Source of the DNA: GCA-002793235 sp965267355
GTDB taxonomy: Bacteria; Bacteroidota; Bacteroidia; Flavobacteriales_E; Vicingaceae
Assembly (NCBI GenBank): GCA_965267355.1
Contig: OZ253956.1
Location: 1 to 64,000, forward strand
Direction: 5' to 3'
Length of the DNA: 64,000 nucleotides
Positions 32,983 to 41,793 of the stretch are shown here, piece after piece (the first letter of the stretch is position 1; each line of letters starts with the position of its first letter). Position numbers and translations under genes: made by a program. The notes beneath the pieces are model-generated. The model made no database searches and was not told the DNA's origin. It was given only the letters and a program-made list of their open reading frames with translations.

Positions 32983-34491
32983 TTATACCATTTTTAATAA
33001 TTCATCCACATATTTTCTATCGTTAGATAAACGTGGTATTTTATGTTGACCACCAAGTTTGTTTTTCTGTTTCATCCAACTATAAAACGTCCCCTTATTT
33101 AACATTTTAATCTCTAGTTTAGCTAAAACCATATCATTAAACCGCTTTGCCTCATAATCAGAATTTAGTTTTTTTAATTCTTCATCTAATATAACAGAAA
33201 ATTGCTCCATATCAGTTGGTTGCCTATCAAATTCTATTAACCATTGATGCTTTCCTGTAGATTTATTAACAAAAAATTGGGGAGCAACTGTATATTCATT
33301 AACTATAGCTTCTGTCTTTACACATGCTTGTGATAATGCTTTCTCAGCATTTTCTATTATTAATTCCTCACCAAAAGCATTAATAAAATGGCTTATTCTA
33401 CCTTTTACTTTAATTCTAAACGGATTTAAAGATGTAAACTCTATTGTATCACCAATAAGGTATCGCCAAAGCCCAGCATTTGTTGAAATAACCATTGCAT
33501 ATTGTTTTTTTAACTCAACATTTTCAAGTGTAACTGTTCTCGGGTTTTCATTGGAAAGCTCTTTTGTCTCAATAAACTCGTAAAAAATTCCATAATCCAA
33601 CATTAACAACATCTCCTCTACTCCACTTTGGTCTTGTAAACCGAAAAAGCCTTCTGATGCATTATAATTCTCATAATAATTCATTTTTGGAGAAGGAATT
33701 AATTGTTTAAACTGCTCTTTATAAGGAAGGAAATTAACTCCTCCATGCATATATAGTTCTAGATTAGGCCAAACTTCCAAAACATTTTCCTTACCTGTAA
33801 CTTCTAACGCTCTTTTGAGCATAAAAAGTGTCCAAGAAGGTACTCCAGATATATTAGAAACATCCTCACTTATGGTGGATTCAACCATTCTCTCAATTTT
33901 TTCTTCCCAATTATCCATTAAAGCAATAGACAATTTTGGCACTCTCCTCTGTTCTACCCAAATCGGAAAATTTTTCATGATAATGGCCGATAAATCTCCA
34001 TAATAAGAACTGCTGCTAAAGGCATTTATCTCACTACTCCCTCCTACCACCAATACTTTACCTTTAATCAATTTTGTCTCAGGATGATTGTTATGATAAA
34101 TAGCTAATAAGTCCTTCCCTCCTTTATAATGGCAATCAATTAAAGATTCTTTGCTTACAGGAATAAACTTACTCTTGCCCGTAGCTGTCCCCGAAGATTT
34201 AGCAAACCATTTAATCTCTGTGGGCCATAAAACATTTTGTTCTCCATGTTTTATCCTAATAATTTTATCCTTAAGTGATTCATAATTTTGCAAAGGAACT
34301 CTATTCACATAATCTTGATAAGATTTAATGGAGTTATAATCGTAACTCTTCCCCCATTCAGTATTTTTTGCCGTTGCTATTAAACTTTGAAACAACTCTT
34401 GTTGAACTTCAATTGGATATTTGATGAAAAGCTCCATTTGATGGATTCTTTTTTTTATTATCCATGAAAAAACTGAGTTTATTAGTTCCAT
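32983..34491 (-). CDS. GH3 auxin-responsive promoter family protein (acyl-adenylate-forming)
   Basis: 502 residues matching the bacterial GH3 family of the adenylating (ANL) superfamily: FAKSSGTATGKSKFIPVS (about 96, the phosphate-binding loop), YNASEGFFGLQ (about 274), GLWRYLIGDTIEF (about 335) and the C-terminal GRISHFINAFGEEL. Plant members conjugate acyl acids to amino acids; the bacterial substrate is unknown. Cotranscribed with a secreted protein and divergent from the DUF2797 gene. Confidence 0.9.
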   Translation of the reverse strand: MELINSVFSWIIKKRIHQMELFIKYPIEVQQELFQSLIATAKNTEWGKSYDYNSIKSYQDYVNRVPLQNYESLKDKIIRIKHGEQNVLWPTEIKWFAKSSGTATGKSKFIPVSKESLIDCHYKGGKDLLAIYHNNHPETKLIKGKVLVVGGSSEINAFSSSSYYGDLSAIIMKNFPIWVEQRRVPKLSIALMDNWEEKIERMVESTISEDVSNISGVPSWTLFMLKRALEVTGKENVLEVWPNLELYMHGGVNFLPYKEQFKQLIPSPKMNYYENYNASEGFFGLQDQSGVEEMLLMLDYGIFYEFIETKELSNENPRTVTLENVELKKQYAMVISTNAGLWRYLIGDTIEFTSLNPFRIKVKGRISHFINAFGEELIIENAEKALSQACVKTEAIVNEYTVAPQFFVNKSTGKHQWLIEFDRQPTDMEQFSVILDEELKKLNSDYEAKRFNDMVLAKLEIKMLNKGTFYSWMKQKNKLGGQHKIPRLSNDRKYVDELLKMV

Positions 34492-34543
34492 TGCTTAATT
34501 TAGTTTACTGATTATTAATCATAAAACAGCACCTATCAAAGTT

Positions 34544-35341
34544 ATGCAATTTACAGGTCAGATAAGGAAAATGCACACCCATTTAGGTGAAGTAGTTCAA
34601 TATGAACTACCAATTGGTGATGAATTAGTAAATATGAATCAGTTTATTGGTAAAGAAATTACCCTTAAATATGAAAATAAAATAGAGTGTGTGAAATGCG
34701 GGAGGGAAACAGTTAAATCTTTTAATCAAGGTTTTTGCTACCCATGTTTTAAAAATGCACCAGAAGCCGCTGATTGGTTCATTCACCCAGAAAAATCACA
34801 AGCTCATTTAGGTATAGAAGAAAGAGATTTGGCTTATGAAGAAAAAGTACAATTACAGCCTCATGTTGTTTATTTATCATTAACTAGCGGATTAAAAGTT
34901 GGTGTAACCAGAGGAACACAGGTACCAACCAGATGGATAGATCAGGGAGCTGTAAAAGCTATTAAATTAGCACAAACTCCAAACAGGTATTTAGCTGGTA
35001 TGATTGAAGTGAGTTTAAAAGACCACATGGCTGATAAAACAAACTGGCGTAATATGCTAATGAATATCCATCCAGATGTTGATTTAACTGAAAAAAGAGA
35101 ACTAACAAAAATGCTGGTTCCAAAAGAATATCATGAATATTTAGTAGAGAATAATGAAATGATAGAAATCAATTATCCTGTAACGATCTATCCTGTAAAG
35201 GTTAAAAGTATTGGTTTTGACAAAGTACCCGAGTACAATGGTATTTTAAAGGGAATCAAAGGGCAATACCTCTTATTTGAAAATGGAATTGTTTTGAATA
35301 TTAGGAAACATGGTGGGTATGTCATTTCTTTAAGCAGCTAA
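34544..35341 (+). CDS. DUF2797 family protein
   Basis: 265 residues. Matches DUF2797: a zinc-finger-like set of Cys (CVKCGRETVKSFNQGFCYPC, about 52-71), and further on the conserved HVVYLSLTSGLKVGVTRGTQVPTRWIDQGA (part of it is enough to recognise the family). Molecular function unknown. A 12-bp gap to the kelch protein suggests cotranscription. Confidence 0.85.
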   Translation: MQFTGQIRKMHTHLGEVVQYELPIGDELVNMNQFIGKEITLKYENKIECVKCGRETVKSFNQGFCYPCFKNAPEAADWFIHPEKSQAHLGIEERDLAYEEKVQLQPHVVYLSLTSGLKVGVTRGTQVPTRWIDQGAVKAIKLAQTPNRYLAGMIEVSLKDHMADKTNWRNMLMNIHPDVDLTEKRELTKMLVPKEYHEYLVENNEMIEINYPVTIYPVKVKSIGFDKVPEYNGILKGIKGQYLLFENGIVLNIRKHGGYVISLSS

Positions 35342-35353
35342 ACAAACTATATA

Positions 35354-36658
35354 ATGAAAAAATTATTATCAATAATAATTCTTATAGGAACTTATGGGCT
35401 AAGCATAGCACAAAATTATACAGTGGCAACTGTAACAGAATTATCTCCTATGATTGAACCTGTTGCAAATAATGCTGTGGCTGAAGGATGGGCTAACGAT
35501 ACTGGATATGTTTATTCTTTTGGAGGTATTGACAGTACTAAGCTATGGTCAGGAATTCATTTACGCTCCTTTAGATATAATAGTGTAACAGACATTTGGG
35601 ACACCATACCCTCTTTGCCTGATACTCTAGGTAAAATTGCAGCTGGTGCAAGCTGGGTGGATAGTATCATCTATATCATTGGTGGGTATCATGTCTATTC
35701 CAATGGAAACGAAGCTTCTTCAGATAGAGTTCATCGTTATGACCCAAGAACAAACACTTATTTATCTGATGGAACTCCAGTCCCTGTTCCAATAGACGAC
35801 CATGTACAAGCGGTTTGGAATGACAGTTTAATTTATGTAATTACTGGTTGGAGCAATACTGGAAATGTTGGCAATGTGCAAATATACGACCCCGCTAATG
35901 ACCAGTGGGTAGTTGGAACCCCTGTTCCAAACAATTTGTATAAAGTTTTTGGAGCCTCAGGAACTATCATAGGAAATACTATTTATTACCATGGAGGAGC
36001 CTTGTACGGTTTTAATTATCCAGGGCAAAATTCTTTAAGAATAGGTCAAATCAATCCTTCCAATCCTACACAAATTACTTGGTCAAGTATAAACACTGGA
36101 AATATAACATATCGATCTGCTTGTTTTAATGCATTTAACATACCTCATTGGTTTGGTGGTAGTGGAACAACATATAATTATAATGGTATCGCATACAACG
36201 GGTCTGGAGGAGTTGATCCTAATATTGATAATTACGTTTGGAACAACAATGCTTTTGACACAATTCAAACGGCTGGACCAAATATGCCAATGGATTTAAG
36301 AGGAGTCGCAAGTATAAATTATTATGAAAAATATATTGCTGGTGGTATGGCATCTAATCAAATTGTTAGCAGTAAAACTTTTAAGATTGAAATTAATGCA
36401 ACTGTAGGAATTAAAACAGCCGAAAGCAAAGAATATAGAATATTTCCTAACCCAAGCAATTCTAAAATCAATTTAATATTTAATAATCTAAGGGAAAAGA
36501 ATATTCAACTAATTGATCTATTAGGAAACATTGCATATGAACATTTTAGTAGTAATTCAGTTGAACAAATTGACGTTTCCAACTACCAAAATGGAATTTA
36601 CTTTTTAAAAGTAAATGAAAATGGAAAGAGTTCTACACAGAAAGTAATAATTCAATAA
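35354..36658 (+). CDS. Secreted kelch-repeat protein with T9SS sorting tail
   Basis: 434 residues: signal peptide (MKKLLSIIILIGTYGLSIAQ), then kelch-type repeats forming a propeller (YVYSFGGIDSTKLWSG, IYIIGGYHVYSNGN, LIYVITGWSNTGN, TIYYHGGALYGF), and a C-terminal Por secretion tail from about residue 358 (YRIFPNPSNSKINLIF ... YQNGIYFLKVNENGKSSTQKVI). The tail sends it through the type IX system for release or surface attachment. Confidence 0.9.
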   Translation: MKKLLSIIILIGTYGLSIAQNYTVATVTELSPMIEPVANNAVAEGWANDTGYVYSFGGIDSTKLWSGIHLRSFRYNSVTDIWDTIPSLPDTLGKIAAGASWVDSIIYIIGGYHVYSNGNEASSDRVHRYDPRTNTYLSDGTPVPVPIDDHVQAVWNDSLIYVITGWSNTGNVGNVQIYDPANDQWVVGTPVPNNLYKVFGASGTIIGNTIYYHGGALYGFNYPGQNSLRIGQINPSNPTQITWSSINTGNITYRSACFNAFNIPHWFGGSGTTYNYNGIAYNGSGGVDPNIDNYVWNNNAFDTIQTAGPNMPMDLRGVASINYYEKYIAGGMASNQIVSSKTFKIEINATVGIKTAESKEYRIFPNPSNSKINLIFNNLREKNIQLIDLLGNIAYEHFSSNSVEQIDVSNYQNGIYFLKVNENGKSSTQKVIIQ

Positions 36659-36689
36659 AAAAGGAGCTATTAAGCTCCTTTTCTTTTTT
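36659..36689. terminator. Bidirectional terminator
   Basis: AAAAGGAGCT / AGCTCCTTTT stem with ATTA loop and T tract, between the convergent kelch and M42 genes. Confidence 0.85.
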
Positions 36690-37773
36690 ACTTTAAGTAT
36701 CTAAAATCGTGATTATCTTTAATATTCTGCAGTGATTCATAAATCAGCTTAATCACATTTTCTACATCCTCTTTATGAACCATTTCTACAGTTGTATGCA
36801 TGTATCTTAACGGTAACGAAATTAAAGCAGAAGCTACACCCCCTGTTGCATAAGCAAAAGCATCTGTATCTGTACCTGTAGCTCTACTTGCTGCAGCCCT
36901 CTGAAAAGGTATTTTCTTTTTATCAGCGGTATCAGTTATCAATTTCAATAAATTATTTTGCACTGCAGGTCCAATAGTTACTACTGGCCCTTTCCCAGCA
37001 TGATTATCACCTTGTTCAATTTTATTAATCATTGGTGTTTGTGTACAATGACAAACATCTGTAACAATTGCAACATCTGGTTGAATATTCTGTACCATCA
37101 TCTCCGCACCTCTTAACCCCACTTCTTCCTGAACAGAATTAGTAATGTATAAACCAAACGGTAATTTCACTTTGTTTTCTTTTAAAAGCCTAGCAACCTC
37201 AGCAATCATAAAACCACCTATTCTGTTATCCAATGCTCTACCTACGTAATATTTATTATTCAGCATCATAAACTCATCTTCGTAAGTTATCACACTTCCC
37301 ACATGTATTCCTAACTTCTCTACTTCTTCTTTTGATGAACACCCACAGTCTAAAAAGATATTATTGAGTTTTGGTGTTTCTTCTTTTTCTTTACGAGTAT
37401 GAATTGCTGGCCAGCCAAATACTGCTTTAACAATTCCTTTATCTGTATGTATGTTTACTCTTTTAGAAGGAGCAATTTGATGATCAGAACCTCCATTTCT
37501 TCTCACATAAATAAACCCTTTATCATCAATATAATGAACAAACCATGAAATTTCATCCGCATGTGCTTCAATAACTACCTTAAATTCAGCTTTAGGATTA
37601 ATTATAGCCGCAACAGAGCCATAAGTATCAACCATGTAGTCATCAACATAAGGTTTAATATAATCTAACCATAGTTTTTGACCTTCGCTTTCAAAACCTG
37701 TTGGTGAAGCGTTGTTTAAATATTTTTCTAAAAATTTTTCTGATTTTGGAGTTATAATTGACTTTTTTGCCAT
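36688..37773 (-). CDS. M42-family aminopeptidase (deblocking type)
   Basis: 361 residues from ATG 37773 (MAKKSIITPKSEKFLEKYLN). The 30-residue upstream extension is poor sequence and would overlap the ribD promoter. Metal and catalytic residues of the M42/M18-like fold are visible: EAHADEIS (His, Asp), GRALDNRIGG (Asp), SVQEEVGLRGA (Glu pair), TDVCH (Asp) and the final MHTTVEMV (His). Such enzymes are large cytoplasmic aminopeptidases acting on peptides left by the proteasome or Lon/Clp. Confidence 0.88.
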   Translation of the reverse strand: MAKKSIITPKSEKFLEKYLNNASPTGFESEGQKLWLDYIKPYVDDYMVDTYGSVAAIINPKAEFKVVIEAHADEISWFVHYIDDKGFIYVRRNGGSDHQIAPSKRVNIHTDKGIVKAVFGWPAIHTRKEKEETPKLNNIFLDCGCSSKEEVEKLGIHVGSVITYEDEFMMLNNKYYVGRALDNRIGGFMIAEVARLLKENKVKLPFGLYITNSVQEEVGLRGAEMMVQNIQPDVAIVTDVCHCTQTPMINKIEQGDNHAGKGPVVTIGPAVQNNLLKLITDTADKKKIPFQRAAASRATGTDTDAFAYATGGVASALISLPLRYMHTTVEMVHKEDVENVIKLIYESLQNIKDNHDFRYLK

Positions 37774-37841
37774 CCCTTTGAATTTTAAAATATAGAAGAA
37801 CGAAATTACGCATTTGCCGATTTCTTTCATAATAAAAGAAC

Positions 37842-37849
37842 TACTTTTG
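37842..37849 (+). promoter_or_regulatory. TAnnTTTG -7 box directly before ribD
   Basis: TACTTTTG ends 7 bp before the ribD ATG; TTTG at 37813-37816 is a possible -33 element, though 25 bp away. Use of this box would give an almost leaderless ribD mRNA. Confidence 0.45.
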
Positions 37850-37856
37850 GTTAGCA

Positions 37857-38900
37857 ATGACAATTGATGAAAAATATATTTTTAAATGTTTAGACCTTGC
37901 CAAATTAGGGTTAAAGGATGCTGCCCCTAACCCTTCTGTTGGAGCGATACTAGTATATAACAATAAAATTATTGGGGAAGGTTATACAAGCCCGTATGGA
38001 GGTGCTCATGCAGAAGTAAATTGTATAAATTCGGTTAAAAGTGAGAATGTAGGTTTAATTTCTAAATCTACATTGTATGTAAGTTTAGAACCTTGTTCTC
38101 ATTACGGAAAAACTCCTCCTTGTTCAGATTTAATTATTGAAAAGAAATTATCTAAGGTTGTTATAGGTTGTATAGATTCTTATTCTGAAGTTTCTGGAAA
38201 TGGTATAAAAAAATTAAAACAGCATGGTGTTAATGTTGTTGTTGGAGTATTAGAACAAGAATGTCTTCATATTAATAGAAGGTTTTTCACTTTTCACAAT
38301 AATAAAAGACCTTACATTACTTTAAAATGGGCAGAAACTCAAGATGGTTTTATTGACATTGATAGAAGTCAAAATAAAATCCAAGACAATTGGATAACAT
38401 CCCCCGAAAGTAAAGTTTTAGTTCATCAATGGAGAAGTGAAGAACAAGCAATAATGATTGGAACCAACACAGCCTTAAATGATAACCCAAAGCTAACAGT
38501 AAGAGAAATTGAAGGAAAGAATCCATTAAGAGTTGTTTTAGATATGAACCTAAGGCTACCAAACAGTTTACATGTATTTGATAAATCTACTCCATCTATA
38601 GTTTTTAATAAAACTAAAAATGAAACTAATGCTAACTTAGAATACATTAAGATTGAAAATGATAGAATTTTAGAAAATGTCTTATCTGAACTCCATAAAA
38701 GAAACATTCTATCTGTTATTATTGAAGGGGGTGCCCAACTATTAAACTCTTTCATTGAACAAGACCTTTGGGATGATGCTAAAGTTTTTGTAGGTAACAA
38801 GAATTTTGAAAAGGGTCTTAAAGCTCCAAAACTTAATAAGCCTCCTTTCCAAACTTTACATTTTGGCTCAGATATTCTAAGTGTTTATAAGAATGATTGA
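37857..38900 (+). CDS. ribD: Bifunctional riboflavin biosynthesis deaminase/reductase
   Basis: 347 residues. N-terminal cytidine-deaminase fold with zinc ligands HAEVNCI and EPCSHYGKTPPC; C-terminal reductase domain (RPYITLKWAETQDGFI, GTNTALNDNPKLTVR, IIEGGAQLLNSFIE). It performs the deamination and side-chain reduction steps of riboflavin synthesis. The stop overlaps the start of the EamA transporter by 8 bp. Confidence 0.95.
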   Translation: MTIDEKYIFKCLDLAKLGLKDAAPNPSVGAILVYNNKIIGEGYTSPYGGAHAEVNCINSVKSENVGLISKSTLYVSLEPCSHYGKTPPCSDLIIEKKLSKVVIGCIDSYSEVSGNGIKKLKQHGVNVVVGVLEQECLHINRRFFTFHNNKRPYITLKWAETQDGFIDIDRSQNKIQDNWITSPESKVLVHQWRSEEQAIMIGTNTALNDNPKLTVREIEGKNPLRVVLDMNLRLPNSLHVFDKSTPSIVFNKTKNETNANLEYIKIENDRILENVLSELHKRNILSVIIEGGAQLLNSFIEQDLWDDAKVFVGNKNFEKGLKAPKLNKPPFQTLHFGSDILSVYKND

Positions 38901-39759
38901 TATTTTAATCACCATACTTTCCTTTAATGTTCTAATTATCTTTTTCAAGTTTTTTGATAAGTTTGGTATTGATAACATACAAGCATTAACGGTTAATTAT
39001 TTTGTTGCTGGTTTTTGTGGATTATATGTGTCTGATCAAGATTTTTCGGTAGGTTATGTATTAAAATCCGATTGGATTTATCATGCAGCTGCCATAGCCA
39101 TATTATTTATATCCACCTTTAATTTATATGCAATTGGCACTCAAAAAGTAGGAATAGCTATTACCACAATAGCAAACAAACTTTCTTTATTTATTCCCGT
39201 TGGAATTGCTCTTTTTTTATATCCTGGCGAAACTTTAACCTGGATAAAAATTCTTGGTTTTGTTCTAGCTATTGTTGGTATATACTTATCTTCCACTAAA
39301 GGTAAAAAATTAGTTTTTGATAAAAAATATCTTTGGTTGATAATAATAGTGTTTGTTGGTCAAGGACTTGCAGATACCATATTTAATAATGCTCAAAAAA
39401 CAGTTGTTAGTGACAATGACAAAGGCCTTTTCTTTATGTGTTTATTAATTATTGCAGGAATATGTGGTTTACTTATCATTCTTATGCAACAATTTAAAAA
39501 CAAAAATAAAATTCAATCAAAAAGTATTATTGCAGGTTTATTATTTGGAATACCAAACTTTGCCTCTCTAATTTTCTTTTTTAATGCGTTGGAAAGTTCT
39601 GGACTAGAAGCATCACAAGTGTTTCCCGTTGTGAGCATGGGAGTTGTAATTGGTTCTACTCTTATTGGTTTATTGCTGTTCAAAGAAAAACTATCAGGAA
39701 GAAATTGGTTAGGATTATTTTTTGCTGTACTTTCTATTTTTGTAATCACTTTTTTGTAA
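38893..39759 (+). CDS. EamA/DMT-family transporter
   Basis: 288 residues from ATG 38893, overlapping ribD. About ten TM segments in two EamA halves: first half ending ILGFVLAIVGIYLSS, second half ending NWLGLFFAVLSIFVITFL. An exporter or permease of unknown substrate. Coupling to ribD makes a flavin or related metabolite a reasonable guess, no more. Confidence 0.85.
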   Translation: MIDILITILSFNVLIIFFKFFDKFGIDNIQALTVNYFVAGFCGLYVSDQDFSVGYVLKSDWIYHAAAIAILFISTFNLYAIGTQKVGIAITTIANKLSLFIPVGIALFLYPGETLTWIKILGFVLAIVGIYLSSTKGKKLVFDKKYLWLIIIVFVGQGLADTIFNNAQKTVVSDNDKGLFFMCLLIIAGICGLLIILMQQFKNKNKIQSKSIIAGLLFGIPNFASLIFFFNALESSGLEASQVFPVVSMGVVIGSTLIGLLLFKEKLSGRNWLGLFFAVLSIFVITFL

Positions 39760-39807
39760 CTGTAAATCAGATTCTTATAAAATATTTTTGTTTTTTATTT
39801 TATTTGA

Positions 39808-39829
39808 TTAGGATTCCTTACTATATTTG
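39808..39829 (+). promoter_or_regulatory. Operator TTAGGATTCCTTA plus -7 box, thioredoxin-like gene
   Basis: The dyad TTAGGA-T-TCCTTA (39808-39820) stands 1 bp before TATATTTG (39822-39829). The same arrangement recurs before the DUF2024 and MarR genes. Confidence 0.6.
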
Positions 39830-39867
39830 TGCCAGCGATATTGCTAAAACAATTAAAATTTAAAATT

Positions 39868-40098
39868 ATGAGTAAATCAATCTTTTATCATGCAGGTTGT
39901 CCAGTATGTGTGGCAGCAGAAAACGACATTATTAATTTAATTGGAGCAGCTAATGTAGATGTAGTTCATTTAGGAGAAGACAAAAGTAAAATCAGTACTG
40001 CAGAAGCGAGTGGAGTAAAGTCTGTACCCGCTTTAGTAACTCCTAATGGAAATGCCTTACACATCAACTTTGGGGCTTCAATAGAAGACTTAAAATAA
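39868..40098 (+). CDS. Thioredoxin/glutaredoxin-like small redox protein
   Basis: 76 residues from ATG 39868 (MSKSIFYHAGCPVCVAAEND). CPVC active-site motif at residues 11-14 and cis-Pro region VKSVPALV. Likely a cytoplasmic thiol-disulfide reductant or a metal- or sulfur-handling protein. It shares its operator with the next two transcription units, so the group forms a small redox-linked regulon. Confidence 0.85.
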   Translation: MSKSIFYHAGCPVCVAAENDIINLIGAANVDVVHLGEDKSKISTAEASGVKSVPALVTPNGNALHINFGASIEDLK

Positions 40099-40116
40099 TT
40101 TTTTTAACCTAAATAG

Positions 40117-40137
40117 TTAGGACTCCTATTATTTTTG
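40117..40137 (+). promoter_or_regulatory. Operator TTAGGACTCCTAT plus -7 box, DUF2024 gene
   Basis: The dyad (40117-40129) directly abuts TATTTTTG (40130-40137). A hairpin AAATAGTTAGGA / TCCTAACTATTT (40111-40151) spans the same area and may also end transcription of the preceding gene. Confidence 0.6.
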
Positions 40138-40166
40138 AATCCTAACTATTTTTAATTTATTTAACT

Positions 40167-40430
40167 ATGAATGTATCTGTTTGGGACACTTTTGTGCAAC
40201 GAAAAGATGGTAAAGTAATGCACTTCGACATTTTGGCACCTTCTGATTTTAAAAATAAAAAGCAAATAATAGCTTATGGCAAAAATTATCTTGCCACAAA
40301 AAAATTTGAAACTGAAAATATTTCAACAAAAAAATGCTCGTTTTGTCATATTGAAAGTGCTTCTGAAAAAACAACTGATCTTATAAAAAAATACGGTTTT
40401 GATATTGTGGAGCTTGAAAACTGCAATTAA
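40167..40430 (+). CDS. DUF2024 family protein
   Basis: 87 residues. The N-terminus (MNVSVWDTFVQRKDGKVMHFDIL) is characteristic of DUF2024. A CxxC pair follows (TKKCSFCHIESAS, about residues 57-60). Cytoplasmic, function unknown. The Cys pair and the shared operator with a CxxC thioredoxin-like gene and a Cys-rich MarR point to redox or metal physiology. Confidence 0.85.
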   Translation: MNVSVWDTFVQRKDGKVMHFDILAPSDFKNKKQIIAYGKNYLATKKFETENISTKKCSFCHIESASEKTTDLIKKYGFDIVELENCN

Positions 40431-40446
40431 TTAAATGTATTTATAA

Positions 40447-40464
40447 TTAGGATTACTAACTTTG
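40447..40464 (+). promoter_or_regulatory. Operator TTAGGATTACTAA overlapping the MarR gene -7 box
   Basis: TTAGGATTACTAA (40447-40459) overlaps TAACTTTG (40457-40464). Third instance of the shared dyad; would allow autoregulation. Confidence 0.6.
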
Positions 40465-40487
40465 TCTGCTAAAATATTTTAGCAGAC
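40464..40487. promoter_or_regulatory. Perfect 24-bp palindrome before the MarR gene
   Basis: Two perfect 12-bp arms (GTCTGCTAAAAT and its complement), followed by six T and then ATG at 40494. It begins at the end of the -7 box. It could be a second operator or a hairpin in the 5' end of the mRNA. Confidence 0.55.
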
Positions 40488-40493
40488 TTTTTT

Positions 40494-41096
40494 ATGAAGC
40501 AAGATATTACACATAAAATTGTAGTTGGCTTAGAGCGTATTTCTGAAGCTTATAAAGCATTGTTGTGGGAAAAAGCCAAAACCCATAAAATTAGCCCTAT
40601 ACAAATACAACTACTTACCTTTATTAACACTCATAAAATTGAGCTATGTAATGTAAGTTATTTAGCCAAAGAATTTAATGTTACTAAACCAACCATAAGT
40701 GATGCAATTAAAGTATTACATCACAAAGATTTTTTAGAAAAAGATTTTTCATCAACAGATAGTAGAAGTTACAATTTATTTTTAACCAACAAAGGCAAAA
40801 ATCTATTACACGATATTGACAACTACTTTACCCCTATTAGTAATGAAATTAATAAACTAACCGAAAAAGACACTACCCAATTATACACTACGTTATCTCA
40901 ATTAATTTACCAACTTAATAAAAATGGTGTATTAACTGTGCAACGAACATGCTTTGGCTGTGTTTATTACTCAAAAAACAAAAACTCACATCATTGTAAT
41001 TTGATTGATAGCAATTTATTGGATAGTGAAATTAGAATTGATTGTCCTGAATTTGAAGAAAATAGACACTTACAAAACCATAGCAACTCCATCTAA
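40494..41096 (+). CDS. MarR-family regulator with C-terminal Cys cluster
   Basis: 200 residues. Winged-helix MarR domain (residues 1-140: ISPIQIQLLTFINTH, VSYLAKEFNVTKPTISDAIKVLHHKDFLEK, STDSRSYNLFLTNKGK), then an added tail with four Cys (RTCFGCVYYSKNKNSHHCN ... RIDCPEFE). Four Cys plus His residues could bind a metal or Fe-S cluster or act as a thiol switch. It probably controls the three promoters that carry TTAGGA-N-TCCTAA, including its own. Confidence 0.88.
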   Translation: MKQDITHKIVVGLERISEAYKALLWEKAKTHKISPIQIQLLTFINTHKIELCNVSYLAKEFNVTKPTISDAIKVLHHKDFLEKDFSSTDSRSYNLFLTNKGKNLLHDIDNYFTPISNEINKLTEKDTTQLYTTLSQLIYQLNKNGVLTVQRTCFGCVYYSKNKNSHHCNLIDSNLLDSEIRIDCPEFEENRHLQNHSNSI

Positions 41097-41667
41097 AGGC
41101 ATTTATAAAGAGAAAGGAAGTAAATTCTTTGGTTTTGCAGCTCCTGTTTATTCGGAAGATGACTTTAAAGAGTTTTTAGCTCAACTGAAAAAAGAATATC
41201 ATGATGCCAGACATCATTGCTATGCATTTAAACTAGGTTTAGATGAAAACTATTACCGATACAGTGATGATGGTGAACCCAACAATGCTGCAGGAGCTCC
41301 TATTTATGGACAAATACAATCCTTTGGATTAACTAACATTGCAATAGTAGTTGTAAGATACTTTGGAGGTGTTAAACTTGGTGTTGGCGGCATGATTGCT
41401 TCATATAGAGAAGCAGCTAAATTAGCTCTTGAAAATGCAACAATTATTGAACAGACTGTAGATAATTTTTACAGGTTAGAATTTGGCTATGATATTATGA
41501 GTGATGTAATGAATTTTGTAAAACAACATCAACTCAACATTACCAAACAGATATTAGAAGAATCTGGAACTATTGAATTTAGAATAAGACAAAGCGAAAC
41601 TGAAAATATTATTATTCTCCTTGAGAAAATCAACAACCTTAAAGTAACCTTTTTGAGAACTGTTTGA
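41053..41667 (+). CDS. YigZ/IMPACT family protein
   Basis: About 204 residues from TTG 41053 (KKIDTYKTIATPSKGIYKEKGSKF), overlapping the MarR gene end by 44 bp; the earlier start is unlikely. Family motifs: KEYHDARHHCYAFKLG, YRYSDDGEPNNAAGAPI, VVVRYFGGVKLGVGGMI. Members bind RNA or ribosomes and may regulate translation. Confidence 0.85.
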   Translation: MKKIDTYKTIATPSKGIYKEKGSKFFGFAAPVYSEDDFKEFLAQLKKEYHDARHHCYAFKLGLDENYYRYSDDGEPNNAAGAPIYGQIQSFGLTNIAIVVVRYFGGVKLGVGGMIASYREAAKLALENATIIEQTVDNFYRLEFGYDIMSDVMNFVKQHQLNITKQILEESGTIEFRIRQSETENIIILLEKINNLKVTFLRTV

Positions 41668-41793
41668 TGCAACCAACCCGATAAACTCTTCGTTTACTTT
41701 TTATCCGAAAACATTTAATTTCAGACCGTTAAGCAAATTGCTTTTGGCTCTTGAAGCTAATATTTATAGTTTTAGTACACACTAACTGTCATT

